A DNA stretch of 64,000 nt from Ruminiclostridium cellobioparum DSM 1351 = ATCC 15832 (GCF_000621505.1 NZ_KK211295.1:16430-80429); one strand, 5' to 3'. Positions 27,157-36,780 are shown, numbered from the stretch's first letter. Notes: generated by a model from the letters alone, not told the origin. Program-made: numbers and translations.

Positions 27157-29739
27157 TTATTCATTCAAATATAGTGTTACTTTTTGGTCTATTGTTTTTG
27201 CGGTTTGCTCAGCAGATGCTTTGCCTTTTGAATAATCTTCCAATGCCTCTCCCACAATTTTCCTAACCTCAATATCCATATCTTTTTCTGGTTTTGCCTT
27301 TTCAACTAACAAATTCATCTTTTCAGCAAGTTTCTTTGGTAATTCCTTTGCCGGATATTCGCTGCCAAACCCAGAACTATTGTTGGATAAATAGCTATTG
27401 ATATCTTCATTATAAGCTTGTTTATTAATTGGCAGCAATAAATTTAAGTTATAACTACCATAGCTGTCGGATGTTTTTTGCAAATCCCTGGATAGAATTA
27501 TCTTTATGAATTTAAATGCAGCATCTTTACTCTTGCAAAAAGAATTTATACCTATACAATCTCCAATTCTTGCATAACAGTCTCCATTATTTGTTAATGG
27601 AATTATATCCATATCATCTCCGATTACTCCATTATATATAGAATTATAAGTCCACAATTGCCATGGAGATTCATTTGAAATATCATATGCCATAATCAGC
27701 TTATCCTCTTTAGTCATATCAGTATATGAGTTATACTTGGCACAAGTATCATATGTGGCAATGGAAGGATATATATCCTTATATATTTTAAGAAGATCGA
27801 TAAATTTCTTTGTGTTAAAATAGGTTTTTCGATTTTTAATGTCAATGAAATTGTCTCCGGAGATTTGCATCATAGTTAAAAATCCAAAGTTACACCAAAA
27901 TAAACTCTTATTTTTATTATCGTTATTTTTTATAAAATCTTGCGCCAGCTTATGTAAGCTATCAAGTGTCAAACCAGATTGTTCAATAGCAATATTGTTC
28001 TTTTTTAATGTTAAATCAGTTGTCCTGAAATATGGTATGGAAAATTCCAGTGGTATGTAAAATCTTTTGTTATCATAAATACCACAATCAAAAATATCTT
28101 CATAGTAGTCACTTCTATTAAATTCATTGTCCTTACTTATTAGTTCATTTAAGTCGGTAAAAATACCACTCCCGGCAACCTTATACAGCGATTTAAATGT
28201 ATTGGCACCAAAGATAATTATATCCGGTCCTGCACCGGCCATCAGCTCTGTGCTTAGCTTGGTATTCATTTCCGAATACTGTTCATTCCCGAATACAGTC
28301 TCGGTAAATTCAATTCCCGGATAAAGTTCCCTGCATTTTCTTAGTGCATTTTTTGTCCTGCTGTTATAATCCATGTAAATTATACTAAGCTGGGCTTTTA
28401 TGCTATTGTTTGTGTCAATAGCTTCACTTTGATTCTTGGAAACAGCAGCCACTGTTTCCTTAAAATAGTTCTCTGCTGTTTCTTGCAAAGACTTTGCTAT
28501 ATTATCATCATTATCATTTTTAGATACACACTCACGTATTTTTGTATCAATCAAGTCAAAAAGTCTGACATCCTCAATTTTACAAAAATCAAGCCTCTCT
28601 AAATATCCATCCACTTGTGGTAGAAGTGTTTTAATTGAGTTATTGGCCTTTTCCTCTAAGCATCTATCCTTTTCCTGTTCATATGCACTTTTACTTATTG
28701 GAAGCCCGTTTAAAAAATTATTCGCTTGATAATCCTTTGACAATAGCGTGCTGATAAATTCGTACGCTTCTTTTTTATGAGTACATTTCGAATTTATGGC
28801 ACCGAATAAAGTAACTTTGGGAGAAATCTTGTTTTCTACAGTACATGCAGTATAAATTTGGGGCTGTATCCCGGTATTAAGCAAGGAGTAGTTATAACGC
28901 AAATTCCGTGGTGAAGTAATTGCACTATTCAGGAAGATTGCATCTTTATTTCTAAGAATTGCAGATATGTCACCGTCTTTTATTTTTTCATAGAACACCT
29001 TATCTGGTATGACAGATTTATTTATTGTTTTATATAGCTTTATAGCCTCTTTAACTGCTGCCGTATCAAGCTTCGCCGCTTTGTTTTCTAAATCAATTAT
29101 ATTGTTGCCAAGCCCTCTTATTAACGAGCTGGGCTCAAGATTTGACAGTATATATTGGCTTTCTTTTTGATTCTTTTTCTGATATTCAGAGCATATTTGA
29201 GAAATATCCTCCCAGCTGACATCACTATCCAAGCCGGTTATTCCTTTTTCATCAAGAACACTCCTGGTTGTAAACAAAGCATCTATCGTATAGCTCAAGG
29301 GAATAAGATATCTTTTCCCCTTGTATATGCCGTAATTCATAATCTCATTATAAATATCGTCCTTGTTTATGTTTTTATCATTATTATATAAGTCATCCAA
29401 CTCACCAAAAGAACCATTATCTATGTACTTTGACAGCATTGGAATCCTAACAGGAGATGTTACTACTATATCTGAACCACTATCCGATAATAGGCTGGCT
29501 TGGATATCCTCAGAGTATTTTTCATATTGATCACTATAATATATCTTTTCTTCTATGGTGATTTCTTTATGGTCTGAATTAAACTTTCTTATTACATTCC
29601 TAAGAAAGGTATCATTCTCCATCACATAAATTGTTAATTTTACATTTCCATCCTTTGTATTTACATTTGAAAAACAAGCTGTGTTTACTGTCAATCCTAT
29701 TACTATGATTAAAACCAAAATAGTTTTTAAAGCTTTCAA
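27157..29739 (-). CDS. Lipoprotein of two tandem extracellular solute-binding domains
   Basis: The 860-residue protein starts at TTG after AAAGGTGGGG. A hydrophobic signal ends at VNTAC (Cys22), a weak lipobox. Residues 35-435 and 450-855 each resemble an ABC sugar-binding protein (SBP family 1): both halves show an ADIxxx-like GSDIVV / GPDIIIFG segment, a YxIPLSY / YIPLEFS segment, and a GLPISK / LLPINK segment near the end. Single SBPs are about 430 residues, so this is a fused duplication. No importer permease or ATPase lies nearby. It is the last gene of the RiPP operon on the same strand, 87 bp after the carrier-related gene. It could bind peptide or sugar outside the cell, or serve in immunity; this is not known. 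Confidence 0.75.
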   Translation of the reverse strand: MKALKTILVLIIVIGLTVNTACFSNVNTKDGNVKLTIYVMENDTFLRNVIRKFNSDHKEITIEEKIYYSDQYEKYSEDIQASLLSDSGSDIVVTSPVRIPMLSKYIDNGSFGELDDLYNNDKNINKDDIYNEIMNYGIYKGKRYLIPLSYTIDALFTTRSVLDEKGITGLDSDVSWEDISQICSEYQKKNQKESQYILSNLEPSSLIRGLGNNIIDLENKAAKLDTAAVKEAIKLYKTINKSVIPDKVFYEKIKDGDISAILRNKDAIFLNSAITSPRNLRYNYSLLNTGIQPQIYTACTVENKISPKVTLFGAINSKCTHKKEAYEFISTLLSKDYQANNFLNGLPISKSAYEQEKDRCLEEKANNSIKTLLPQVDGYLERLDFCKIEDVRLFDLIDTKIRECVSKNDNDDNIAKSLQETAENYFKETVAAVSKNQSEAIDTNNSIKAQLSIIYMDYNSRTKNALRKCRELYPGIEFTETVFGNEQYSEMNTKLSTELMAGAGPDIIIFGANTFKSLYKVAGSGIFTDLNELISKDNEFNRSDYYEDIFDCGIYDNKRFYIPLEFSIPYFRTTDLTLKKNNIAIEQSGLTLDSLHKLAQDFIKNNDNKNKSLFWCNFGFLTMMQISGDNFIDIKNRKTYFNTKKFIDLLKIYKDIYPSIATYDTCAKYNSYTDMTKEDKLIMAYDISNESPWQLWTYNSIYNGVIGDDMDIIPLTNNGDCYARIGDCIGINSFCKSKDAAFKFIKIILSRDLQKTSDSYGSYNLNLLLPINKQAYNEDINSYLSNNSSGFGSEYPAKELPKKLAEKMNLLVEKAKPEKDMDIEVRKIVGEALEDYSKGKASAEQTAKTIDQKVTLYLNE

Positions 29740-29825
29740 ACCAACCCCACCTTTTTCTTAGCTTTTATGATATGGATATTATATAGTAAATCCTCCCAAC
29801 CATTTTGATATCAATAATTTATTTA

Positions 29826-30146
29826 CTATTTATTTACACATTGTTCATGAAATTGAATTTCTTCATTATTCTGTTTAATTATTAATTGATTAGCTATTAT
29901 CTCAACTAAACCATTTAGTGTGGAAAACTTCCCTTTTGAAATATCTTCTTCTGGTATTGTAATGTTAAATTCTTTTTTTATATCAAAATAAAGATATAAT
30001 AAATCTCTTGATGCCAGTTTAAAATCTTCACCCAGAAGATTTTTGCAAAAGTATTCCTTTCCCAATTCATTAAAATCAATATCAAACCTAGATTTAAAAA
30101 TTCCGAATAGACCTGCTTCTACTTGATTTGTCAATAAATTATCCAT
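29826..30146 (-). CDS. Acyl-carrier-related protein of the CcpM peptide maturation system
   Basis: A 106-residue protein (ATG 8-9 bases after GGGGGG; an earlier in-frame start adds ten residues but lacks a ribosome site). The helical pattern EYFCKNLLG...RDLLYLYFDIKKEFNITIPEEDI...FSTLNGLVEII follows acyl carrier proteins. The canonical DSL becomes ASR, so a serine is present but the motif is off-consensus and phosphopantetheine loading is uncertain. It matches my memory of the TIGR04069-type peptide-maturation carrier-related family, found with CcpM and TIGR04066 proteins. It follows the TIGR04066-type gene by 35 bp. Confidence 0.7.
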   Translation of the reverse strand: MDNLLTNQVEAGLFGIFKSRFDIDFNELGKEYFCKNLLGEDFKLASRDLLYLYFDIKKEFNITIPEEDISKGKFSTLNGLVEIIANQLIIKQNNEEIQFHEQCVNK

Positions 30147-30181
30147 ATTTCTAATCCCCCCAATATATACCTGCATCTTAT

Positions 30182-31309
30182 TTATACAATTTCCACATTG
30201 CTGTATTCATTTAGCTTCTCAATTGCGATATTTGCCATTTTCTCAGCATCGTCTTCATTTAAAATATTTAATACAGTATTCTTGCACTGACTATAAGTTT
30301 TGTTTTTTTCACTAATAGACTTAGAATCTATTGAAATATGGGATGATATTTGTTCTTCAAATGCCCGAGTCCAATCAAACTGTGTATTAGCAATGTTGAA
30401 TACGTCTACATAAAATCCCAGTTTATACTTAAGCGAATTGCTAAAAATTTCAAAAGCATCAACTTTATAGTCTTCATAAAGTAAACTAAATATCACAAAA
30501 TCCGGTATAACTGCTTGAGAAATTTCATAGGCAAACATACCAAATTTATTAGTAAATTGTCTATTATAAGGCATTATGCCTCCAGGTATACCGATAATTA
30601 TAATATCCGGTGCTTCAACTTTTTCAATTTTCCTTATGAATCTATTAAACATCAATACTTTATTGACTTCTGAAATGTTACTATCATACATAAAGGAAGG
30701 AAAAGAATGAAATCCGAGCATCTCACAATAGGCTCTTGTTCCTACCTGGCTTATTTTATAGCCTAACCTTTGAATTTTTTCTCTTAATGCAAGTTGTATT
30801 TCAAACTTGTTTGTCCTTTCACCCATGCCAATTACAAAAATAACAGGAGTATTGATTTCTTCTATACTTTCATTTTTAATACTTATCGTGCTGTCTAATA
30901 GATTTTGGCTTCCACCATGATAAGTGAAGCTTACTCCTTCATAGTTGCAAATATGCTCCAATTCTTTAATTATTTCGCTTTCTAATTCTAATAAACATAC
31001 TATATTTTTTTTTGATCTTATTGCCATTTTGATTTTGCTAAACATAATATTTTTAAAGTCAATTGGAAAATACGAATCAATAAACATTACTGTATCACAT
31101 AAATCCAATGACTTTTCAAAATCCGAGGATATCGTTATTCCAATATCAGGACCACGATCAACGATACCTGCATCTTTCCCTGTAAACCCCCAGCCGTTGG
31201 GTGCTACCAGACAAGATATTTCATATTTTTTCTGTAAAGATTTGTGTCTCAAAATGGGACTAAATTGTAAATTATATGGATATATTAAAAGTTTCTCGTT
31301 TGCAACCAT
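30182..31309 (-). CDS. Peptide maturation system protein, TIGR04066-like
   Basis: A 375-residue soluble protein with an alternating alpha/beta pattern. Start ATG after GGAGGAG. It opens with KLLIYPYNLQFSPI, then APNGWGFTGKDAG, and holds a nucleotide-binding-like stretch VIFVIGMGERTNKFEIQLALREKL-type and IIIGIPGGIMPYN. The pattern and neighbours (CcpM-type radical SAM enzyme upstream, carrier-related protein downstream) fit the clostridial maturation protein family TIGR04066. Its activity is not established; a P-loop-like or Rossmann role is a guess. It ends 19 bp after the radical SAM gene begins its downstream spacer, within one operon. Confidence 0.7.
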   Translation of the reverse strand: MVANEKLLIYPYNLQFSPILRHKSLQKKYEISCLVAPNGWGFTGKDAGIVDRGPDIGITISSDFEKSLDLCDTVMFIDSYFPIDFKNIMFSKIKMAIRSKKNIVCLLELESEIIKELEHICNYEGVSFTYHGGSQNLLDSTISIKNESIEEINTPVIFVIGMGERTNKFEIQLALREKIQRLGYKISQVGTRAYCEMLGFHSFPSFMYDSNISEVNKVLMFNRFIRKIEKVEAPDIIIIGIPGGIMPYNRQFTNKFGMFAYEISQAVIPDFVIFSLLYEDYKVDAFEIFSNSLKYKLGFYVDVFNIANTQFDWTRAFEEQISSHISIDSKSISEKNKTYSQCKNTVLNILNEDDAEKMANIAIEKLNEYSNVEIV

Positions 31310-31327
31310 TATATGATCTCCTCCGTA

Positions 31328-32779
31328 TTATATTTGCCAATCTGCTGAATCAATGTCTTTAAACAAATCCAATTCATCACCAAATTCCCTTAATGTACAA
31401 ATATCTTTAAGTAAGTTCTCAACATAGTTTCTTACTGAAATACAATGCGATACCTTTTTTTCCATAGACAAATTACTATTTTCATCTGCTGCTGCCGCAC
31501 AAAGACTGCAAAATCTGAGAGCCCAACAGTTTATACACTTTTTTTCACTTATTCTTCCAATGTTTAGTAAAGTTTTTATTTTATCAACATCAAATCCTGT
31601 ATCGACATTTCCTATTTGCATTTGTGAAGACGTTTCACTAACCCTTTCACATGGATACAGGTTACCATTAACATCCATAAATAATCTCTGTACTCCAGGT
31701 GTACATGGGCCCCCATGATGAACTTTATCGGGTATCTCCTTCGTTAATTCCAATCTATTATACCTATCTATCATTTGGCCATAGTACCTCCAAACTAATT
31801 TAGAAGTATACTTTTTATTTAAATAACCAACCTTGGATAAAAATAATTTAAAATACTCATACCTGAGCTTACTAATATAGGTATCTGAATATTCTATATC
31901 CTCTTTTTTATAATAATCGGCTATTTGTGATGATATGAGATTAGACTGTTTAATTTCTTGAAAGTCAGCAAAAAAATCATTAACGCAGCTAAAATCATTT
32001 TCCGGATCTAATACTGCATTAAATGTAACTCTTTTATCTAAATAAGAAGGAAATTTTTCTTTTATCATATCTATGTTATCCATTACCTTCTCAAAGGTTC
32101 CTTTATCCTCGTTACAATATACTCTATTTTTATTATGAACTTCTGCCGGTCCATCAAGACTAATTAATAAATTTACGTTATGCTTACATAGATAAGCAAG
32201 CATTTCTTCAGTTATAAGTGTCGCATTTGTAGTCAATGTTGTATGAATCTCTTTTCCTTCACCCTTTTCCTCATAGTACTTTATACATTCCTTTATAAAG
32301 TCAAATTCAATTAATGGCTCTCCGCCATAAAATGCCAGAAAGATTCTTTCATTATCCTTTGAGTTTTCGATAAGAAAATCAATTCCTTTTTTAGCTGTTT
32401 CAAAGCTCATTTTAACATTCTCATGTCCTCTATTTTCATAGTTTCCAGAGTATACACAATATTTGCACCTAAGATTACATTGGCGAGTTATTTGAAGTGT
32501 GATCATTTTGACTTTATTATTAAGGTGATATATTAACGTATCACTTATGGGATTATACATTTCCTTTGGTCTCTTGGAAGATAAAAAACCAAGATCACGC
32601 AAGTAATTAACTGAATCAATAGTGTGATTACCATATCCCGAATTATCTTGATTTCCTGATAAATTATTTTTAATAACCTCAAATTGTTCTTTTTGTAAAC
32701 TAAGAATTGTATTTTTATTTATATCATATAAATAATACCCTCCCGGGGTGGTAAATAAGTGTACAAATGAATCCTCCAC
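31328..32779 (-). CDS. ccpM: Cys-rich peptide radical SAM maturase CcpM
   Basis: A radical SAM/SPASM enzyme of about 483 residues. The canonical CNLRCKYC cluster (CX3CX2C) lies about 100 residues in, followed by FYGGEPL. A C-terminal SPASM region has CTPGVQ, LYPCERV, CINCWALRFCSLC and a last Cys for auxiliary iron-sulfur clusters. The N-terminal part (YYLYDINKN) looks like a peptide-recognition domain. A GTG start at 32779 sits 9 bases after AGGAGG; an ATG at 32797 has no ribosome site. It lies directly after the Cys-rich precursor. Expected chemistry is a radical modification of the precursor, possibly a thioether, but the product of this family is not known to me. Confidence 0.85.
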   Translation of the reverse strand: MEDSFVHLFTTPGGYYLYDINKNTILSLQKEQFEVIKNNLSGNQDNSGYGNHTIDSVNYLRDLGFLSSKRPKEMYNPISDTLIYHLNNKVKMITLQITRQCNLRCKYCVYSGNYENRGHENVKMSFETAKKGIDFLIENSKDNERIFLAFYGGEPLIEFDFIKECIKYYEEKGEGKEIHTTLTTNATLITEEMLAYLCKHNVNLLISLDGPAEVHNKNRVYCNEDKGTFEKVMDNIDMIKEKFPSYLDKRVTFNAVLDPENDFSCVNDFFADFQEIKQSNLISSQIADYYKKEDIEYSDTYISKLRYEYFKLFLSKVGYLNKKYTSKLVWRYYGQMIDRYNRLELTKEIPDKVHHGGPCTPGVQRLFMDVNGNLYPCERVSETSSQMQIGNVDTGFDVDKIKTLLNIGRISEKKCINCWALRFCSLCAAAADENSNLSMEKKVSHCISVRNYVENLLKDICTLREFGDELDLFKDIDSADWQI

Positions 32780-32808
32780 TAACCGTTTCCTCCTCATCCG
32801 AATTAAGG

Positions 32809-32844
32809 ATAACCGGAATATAATAAAAACTATATTCCGGTTAT
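32809..32844 (-). promoter_or_regulatory. Perfect 14-bp hairpin between precursor and maturase genes
   Basis: ATAACCGGAATATA (32809-32822) and TATATTCCGGTTAT (32831-32844) form a perfect stem with an 8-nt loop in the 71-nt spacer after the precursor. No U-run follows, so it is more likely an RNA stabiliser or partial attenuator that raises precursor mRNA over maturase mRNA, as seen in other peptide operons. Confidence 0.6.
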
Positions 32845-32850
32845 AGCTAT

Positions 32851-33066
32851 TTAATTATATGCTACTGCGTAATTCCTGGTATTAATTGATCCTGTGCTTG
32901 TAGATCCAATAGTTGCTGAACCTGTGGTAGCAATAGCTGAAGTATTTCCTCCACAGGTTGTCGGGTTACAAGTACACGAACAAGAGCTGCATTCACATAT
33001 CATAATGCAATTGTACGCCTCTATAGTCTCTTTCATTTCATGCATTTTTTTACCTAACTTTTTCAT
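32851..33066 (-). CDS. Cys-rich RiPP precursor peptide, CLI_3235-like
   Basis: A 71-residue peptide with a strong GAGGGGGTG ribosome site. The N-terminal part is a charged leader (KKLGKKMHEMKETIEAY). Seven cysteines then fall within 19 residues (positions 20, 24, 26, 29, 31, 33, 38), followed by a Ser/Thr/Gly-rich tail ending NYAVAYN. There is no double-glycine cleavage site. The KKLGKK...ETIEAY leader and the Cys-rich core fit the clostridial CLI_3235-class bacteriocin-like precursors that accompany CcpM. The ABC exporter lies immediately upstream and the maturase downstream. Confidence 0.8.
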   Translation of the reverse strand: MKKLGKKMHEMKETIEAYNCIMICECSSCSCTCNPTTCGGNTSAIATTGSATIGSTSTGSINTRNYAVAYN

Positions 33067-33196
33067 TTTTTCACCCCCTCACTCTTGCAGTTTAGGTATG
33101 AAACTCGCGACTTTCCTTACCTTTTATTACTACTTTTGCACCTAAATATGTATCCATGGAATATAGGAGCAAAACTTTCTTAACAATTATAAAAAA

Positions 33197-34945
33197 TTAT
33201 ATGACTTTCTTCTCTTCCACCAAGAAATGCTTATAAAACTCACAATTACTCTTTAAATCATACAGGCTCTTATATTCTGTGATACTCCCGTAATCCACCA
33301 TCCAAATCTTATCAACCTTTGACAGGATATCAGTCTTATGACTTATCACTATAACTGTGTTATCTTCAAAAGCAGTGGTCAGCATTTGGTTAACGTATGC
33401 CTCCGATTCCATATCATAATTTGCCGTAGCTTCATCAAGTATCAGTATTTTTGACTTCCTCGCAAACGCTCTGGCCATTGCTATCTTTTGTCTTTGCCCT
33501 CCGGACAGCTTCGCACCGTTTCTGCCTACCTCACTTTTATATTTCAAGGGCATGTCCTTTATAAAATCGTATGCACCACTCTTAACTGCGGCATTATTTA
33601 TTATTGAAGCATCTGCACTTGAACCAATTGATATATTTTCTTCAATTGTCGCATTAAAAAGGTATAAATCCTGACTCACTACAGAAAACAAATTTCTGTA
33701 GTCTTTGAGATTAATATCATCTATATCAATTCCATCAATCATTATTTTCCCTTCCTGTGGTTTATAAAATCTCAAAAGAAGATTTATGAGCGTACTTTTT
33801 CCAGATCCGTTTGCTCCAATAATTGCAACTTTTTCCCCACGACTTATACTAAAGCTAATATTATTTAAAACCTTTTCTCCATCCTTATATGAAAAGCTTA
33901 CCTTCTCGAATTTGATGCATCCAGGTATCTCTCTACCAGTTAGTCTTACAAGGCTTTTCTTATCTCCATCAGCCTCTGTTTCCATATCAAGAAATTCAAA
34001 AAAGCGTTTTGCGGAAGGAATTATGTTTGAAAAATTATAGCCTATATTCAATATTGAAGAAATCGGTCCTATAACATAAGTGCTATATGTCAAAAATGCA
34101 AATAGACCTCCGATAGTCAGTCCATTTCTAAATGCAATGTATGCCCCAAGAATATACATAGCACAATTAATTCCCTGGAACACAATAATTTCTGAGTATT
34201 CATTAAATTTATCTAAAAAAGCCATCTTTATATTCATTTTTACTATATTTCTTTGCTTTTTGATAAATTCTCCTGTTTTTATCCTCTCAATTCCCCAAAG
34301 CTTGATTTCTTTTATCCCGCTTATTGCATCGCCATACCACGATGCATATTCACGGTTATATTCCATAAATTTATTAAACATCGTTTTCCTTTTTTTTGCT
34401 AAGAACTTCACTGTAAAATATCTTATTGGTACAACAAATAACACAATCAGTGTCAATCTCCAGTCGATTATCAGAAGCCCGATTAATCCACCGATAATTC
34501 TAAATATTTGCGATAATATAATAAATGTACCTTTGTCACAAATCCTGGATATATTCCCAACGTCCATTCCAACATTGCTCATAATTTCAGAAAAATTTGT
34601 ATTATTAAAATATTGAAGCTTGAGTTTTTGAAGATGCTTAAAAGCCATTTTTGTAAGAGAATATTGAAAGATAGAATTAACATATGAATAATATTTCGTT
34701 TCAAGCAACCCGATAGCCTGTTCCAGCAAAACAATCGAAAAAGTAATTATTGAAAATTTAACTACTACATCTAAATTTTTTACAAGTAGACCGTTATCCA
34801 TAATCTGTTTGCTAAGCAACGGCAAAATCATATTGATTCCAGCCGAAGCAATTATACAAACAAATATTATACTGATTTTCTTGAAATACGGTTTTAACAG
34901 CTTAAATATTCTTATGATTAAGTCTTTATTTTCTTTAGCTTTCAT
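33197..34945 (-). CDS. ABC exporter, fused membrane and ATPase domains
   Basis: A half-transporter of about 582 residues. Six membrane helices lie in residues 20-310. The ATPase domain follows, with Walker A GANGSGKST, signature LSGGQRQK, Walker B ILILDEA and the H-loop SHK. No C39 peptidase domain is present, so it does not cleave a leader itself. An ATG right after GTG is taken as the start; the ribosome site is weak (GGTG). It is the first gene behind a perfect promoter and precedes the precursor by 130 bp. It most likely exports the modified peptide; it works as a homodimer. Confidence 0.9.
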   Translation of the reverse strand: MKAKENKDLIIRIFKLLKPYFKKISIIFVCIIASAGINMILPLLSKQIMDNGLLVKNLDVVVKFSIITFSIVLLEQAIGLLETKYYSYVNSIFQYSLTKMAFKHLQKLKLQYFNNTNFSEIMSNVGMDVGNISRICDKGTFIILSQIFRIIGGLIGLLIIDWRLTLIVLFVVPIRYFTVKFLAKKRKTMFNKFMEYNREYASWYGDAISGIKEIKLWGIERIKTGEFIKKQRNIVKMNIKMAFLDKFNEYSEIIVFQGINCAMYILGAYIAFRNGLTIGGLFAFLTYSTYVIGPISSILNIGYNFSNIIPSAKRFFEFLDMETEADGDKKSLVRLTGREIPGCIKFEKVSFSYKDGEKVLNNISFSISRGEKVAIIGANGSGKSTLINLLLRFYKPQEGKIMIDGIDIDDINLKDYRNLFSVVSQDLYLFNATIEENISIGSSADASIINNAAVKSGAYDFIKDMPLKYKSEVGRNGAKLSGGQRQKIAMARAFARKSKILILDEATANYDMESEAYVNQMLTTAFEDNTVIVISHKTDILSKVDKIWMVDYGSITEYKSLYDLKSNCEFYKHFLVEEKKVI

Positions 34946-35010
34946 CACATTAGCACCAACTTATCATATGCTATTTTACATATTATGTAATATTTGTTAA
35001 ATCTTAACCA

Positions 35011-35039
35011 ATTATATGACAAAGTTCTACTAATGTCAA
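35011..35039 (-). promoter_or_regulatory. Perfect consensus sigma-A promoter of the RiPP operon
   Basis: TTGACA (35034-35039), a 17-bp spacer and TATAAT (35011-35016) on the minus strand match consensus exactly. It lies about 65 bp before the exporter start. The rest of the 331-bp gap (34949-35279) contains a 10-bp inverted repeat, CATTTAGGAG with CTCCTAAATG about 63 nt apart near 35154-35237, and no gene. Confidence 0.85.
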
Positions 35040-35279
35040 ACCATTTTTTGCTTTACTGTATACTTAATTACAATTTAGCCATATTTTACACCTAAAAAGC
35101 TTTTTTACCCTTAGCAATAGCTGAATTAAAATTTTTTATAAAAAAGTGTGCATTTAGGAGAGTTAAAATGTATAAAAAACAGTGAAAAACAGATTATGCT
35201 ATTGGATGACTTTTTCTTGCCGTTTACCTCCTAAATGATTATTATTAGTTCATTTTATTAACTGCTAATAAATAATATT

Positions 35280-36686
35280 TTAAATTTCATCAATAGGCTC
35301 GAAGTGAACATGAACATTATCCAAATTAGTTTTATTGCTTTTAAGTTCAGTTTTTATTAAATGTAATATTTCTTCCAACCTATCTACAGTAAAATCTCCT
35401 CGTATACCACAATGCAAGAATACTGAAATTTTTTTACCGTTTCTGTATAGTTTGATGTCATGACAGTCCACATTGTCAATAATTTTATTAACCGCATCTT
35501 CAATAATGCCGATGATGTCATGATGCATTTCGGTAATATCCTCAGTTTGCTCCTCTTGTTCAAATCTTTCAAAATATAGGCTAACATTATCAACATTCTT
35601 TATTTCATTTTGCACCATATTCTCAATCTGGTGGGATAGCTCGTGAGAATCTTTCAAAACCAGATTCTCTTTTACTTCTATGTGAGCAGTAATATTCTTT
35701 CTGCCTTCAACCTCATATACATGGACATTGTGGACATTTAAGCAGCCAGGAAATTGTAATACGATTTTCTCCAACACATGATTAATACTTAAATCGGTAA
35801 TATTAACTGCTTCAACAGGAAATGTGCTGACAACAATATCGCTTCTTAATATTTTTTTCGAAATCTTTTCTCTGATTTCATGTACTATGTTATGAACATT
35901 TCTGTGACTTTCATTTGCTTCAACCCCAATACTTAAATGGATGTATTGTGTTCCGCCCGAAGGTCTGATTCTTATTTCCGCAACCTGAAGAACTCCGGCT
36001 ATACTGCCAGTCTCCTGCTCAATCATTTCTCTCATACCCTTGGGAGCAGTATCCAGTAAAACATCAATTGTCTCCTTTCCCAGCTTTATGCTTACCTTGA
36101 TAACAAGAATTGCAACCCCTAAAGCTGCTATCGGGTCCGCAAGTTTTAGAACAGGCATTTTGAGGTAATCACCTATACCTGCACAAATCAAGCCGGCAAT
36201 AACAACAGAAGAACTCATCACATCACTACTGAAATGAAGTGCATCAGCTTCCAAGGCCTGACTTCCATATTGTTTGGCAACTTTTTTTAAAACCTTAACC
36301 CTTGAGGAGTCCACAATAATCGAAATAATCATTATTAACACACCCCATTGAACCCCCATCAGTTCTTTTGCTTTACCAAAGAACAGCTTTTCCACTGATT
36401 CATAAATAATCCACCCACAGGTTATAAACAATAAAACCGTCTCTATAAGTGCTGAAAAGCTTTCTATCTTACCATGACCATAATGGTGCTCAGAATCAGC
36501 AGGTTTATCAGAAATCTTTACAGCAAATAATGTTATAACTGCCGCAAACAAATCTATAGCTGAATGAAGTGCTTCAGATAAAATACCCAGGCTGCCAGTA
36601 AAAATACCCACTGCAATTTTCATTACAGTAAGGCAAACAGCAGCAAAAACAGAGCTCAAAGCTGCCTTTTGTTTGTCGATAACCAT
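35280..36686 (-). CDS. Cation diffusion facilitator with duplicated C-terminal domain
   Basis: A 468-residue metal/proton antiporter. Six membrane helices occupy residues 1-205. Metal-site motifs are HSAID (His41, Asp45) in helix 2 and HFSSD in helix 5, with the HHYGHGK cytoplasmic loop between. A normal CDF ends near 300; here a first cytoplasmic dimerisation domain (about 210-290) is followed by two more repeats of similar fold (KNITAHIEVKE..., KKISVFLHCG...), each with VxNVHVY or NVHVHFE-type strands. Such extended CDFs occur in clostridia. The NiCo riboswitch in its leader indicates Co2+/Ni2+ efflux. Confidence 0.93.
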   Translation of the reverse strand: MVIDKQKAALSSVFAAVCLTVMKIAVGIFTGSLGILSEALHSAIDLFAAVITLFAVKISDKPADSEHHYGHGKIESFSALIETVLLFITCGWIIYESVEKLFFGKAKELMGVQWGVLIMIISIIVDSSRVKVLKKVAKQYGSQALEADALHFSSDVMSSSVVIAGLICAGIGDYLKMPVLKLADPIAALGVAILVIKVSIKLGKETIDVLLDTAPKGMREMIEQETGSIAGVLQVAEIRIRPSGGTQYIHLSIGVEANESHRNVHNIVHEIREKISKKILRSDIVVSTFPVEAVNITDLSINHVLEKIVLQFPGCLNVHNVHVYEVEGRKNITAHIEVKENLVLKDSHELSHQIENMVQNEIKNVDNVSLYFERFEQEEQTEDITEMHHDIIGIIEDAVNKIIDNVDCHDIKLYRNGKKISVFLHCGIRGDFTVDRLEEILHLIKTELKSNKTNLDNVHVHFEPIDEI

Positions 36687-36780
36687 ACTCCTATACCTCT
36701 CCTCTTATTTAACTTACACATATATCACAAGATAACTCTGAAGCAATGCAATTCCCGGAAATGTTCTAGAAGTGAAAACA

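Noticed and set aside
32894..33145. Plus-strand 83-codon frame over the RiPP precursor
   Set aside because: Shadow of the precursor gene, no ribosome site, composition explained by the Cys-rich opposite strand.
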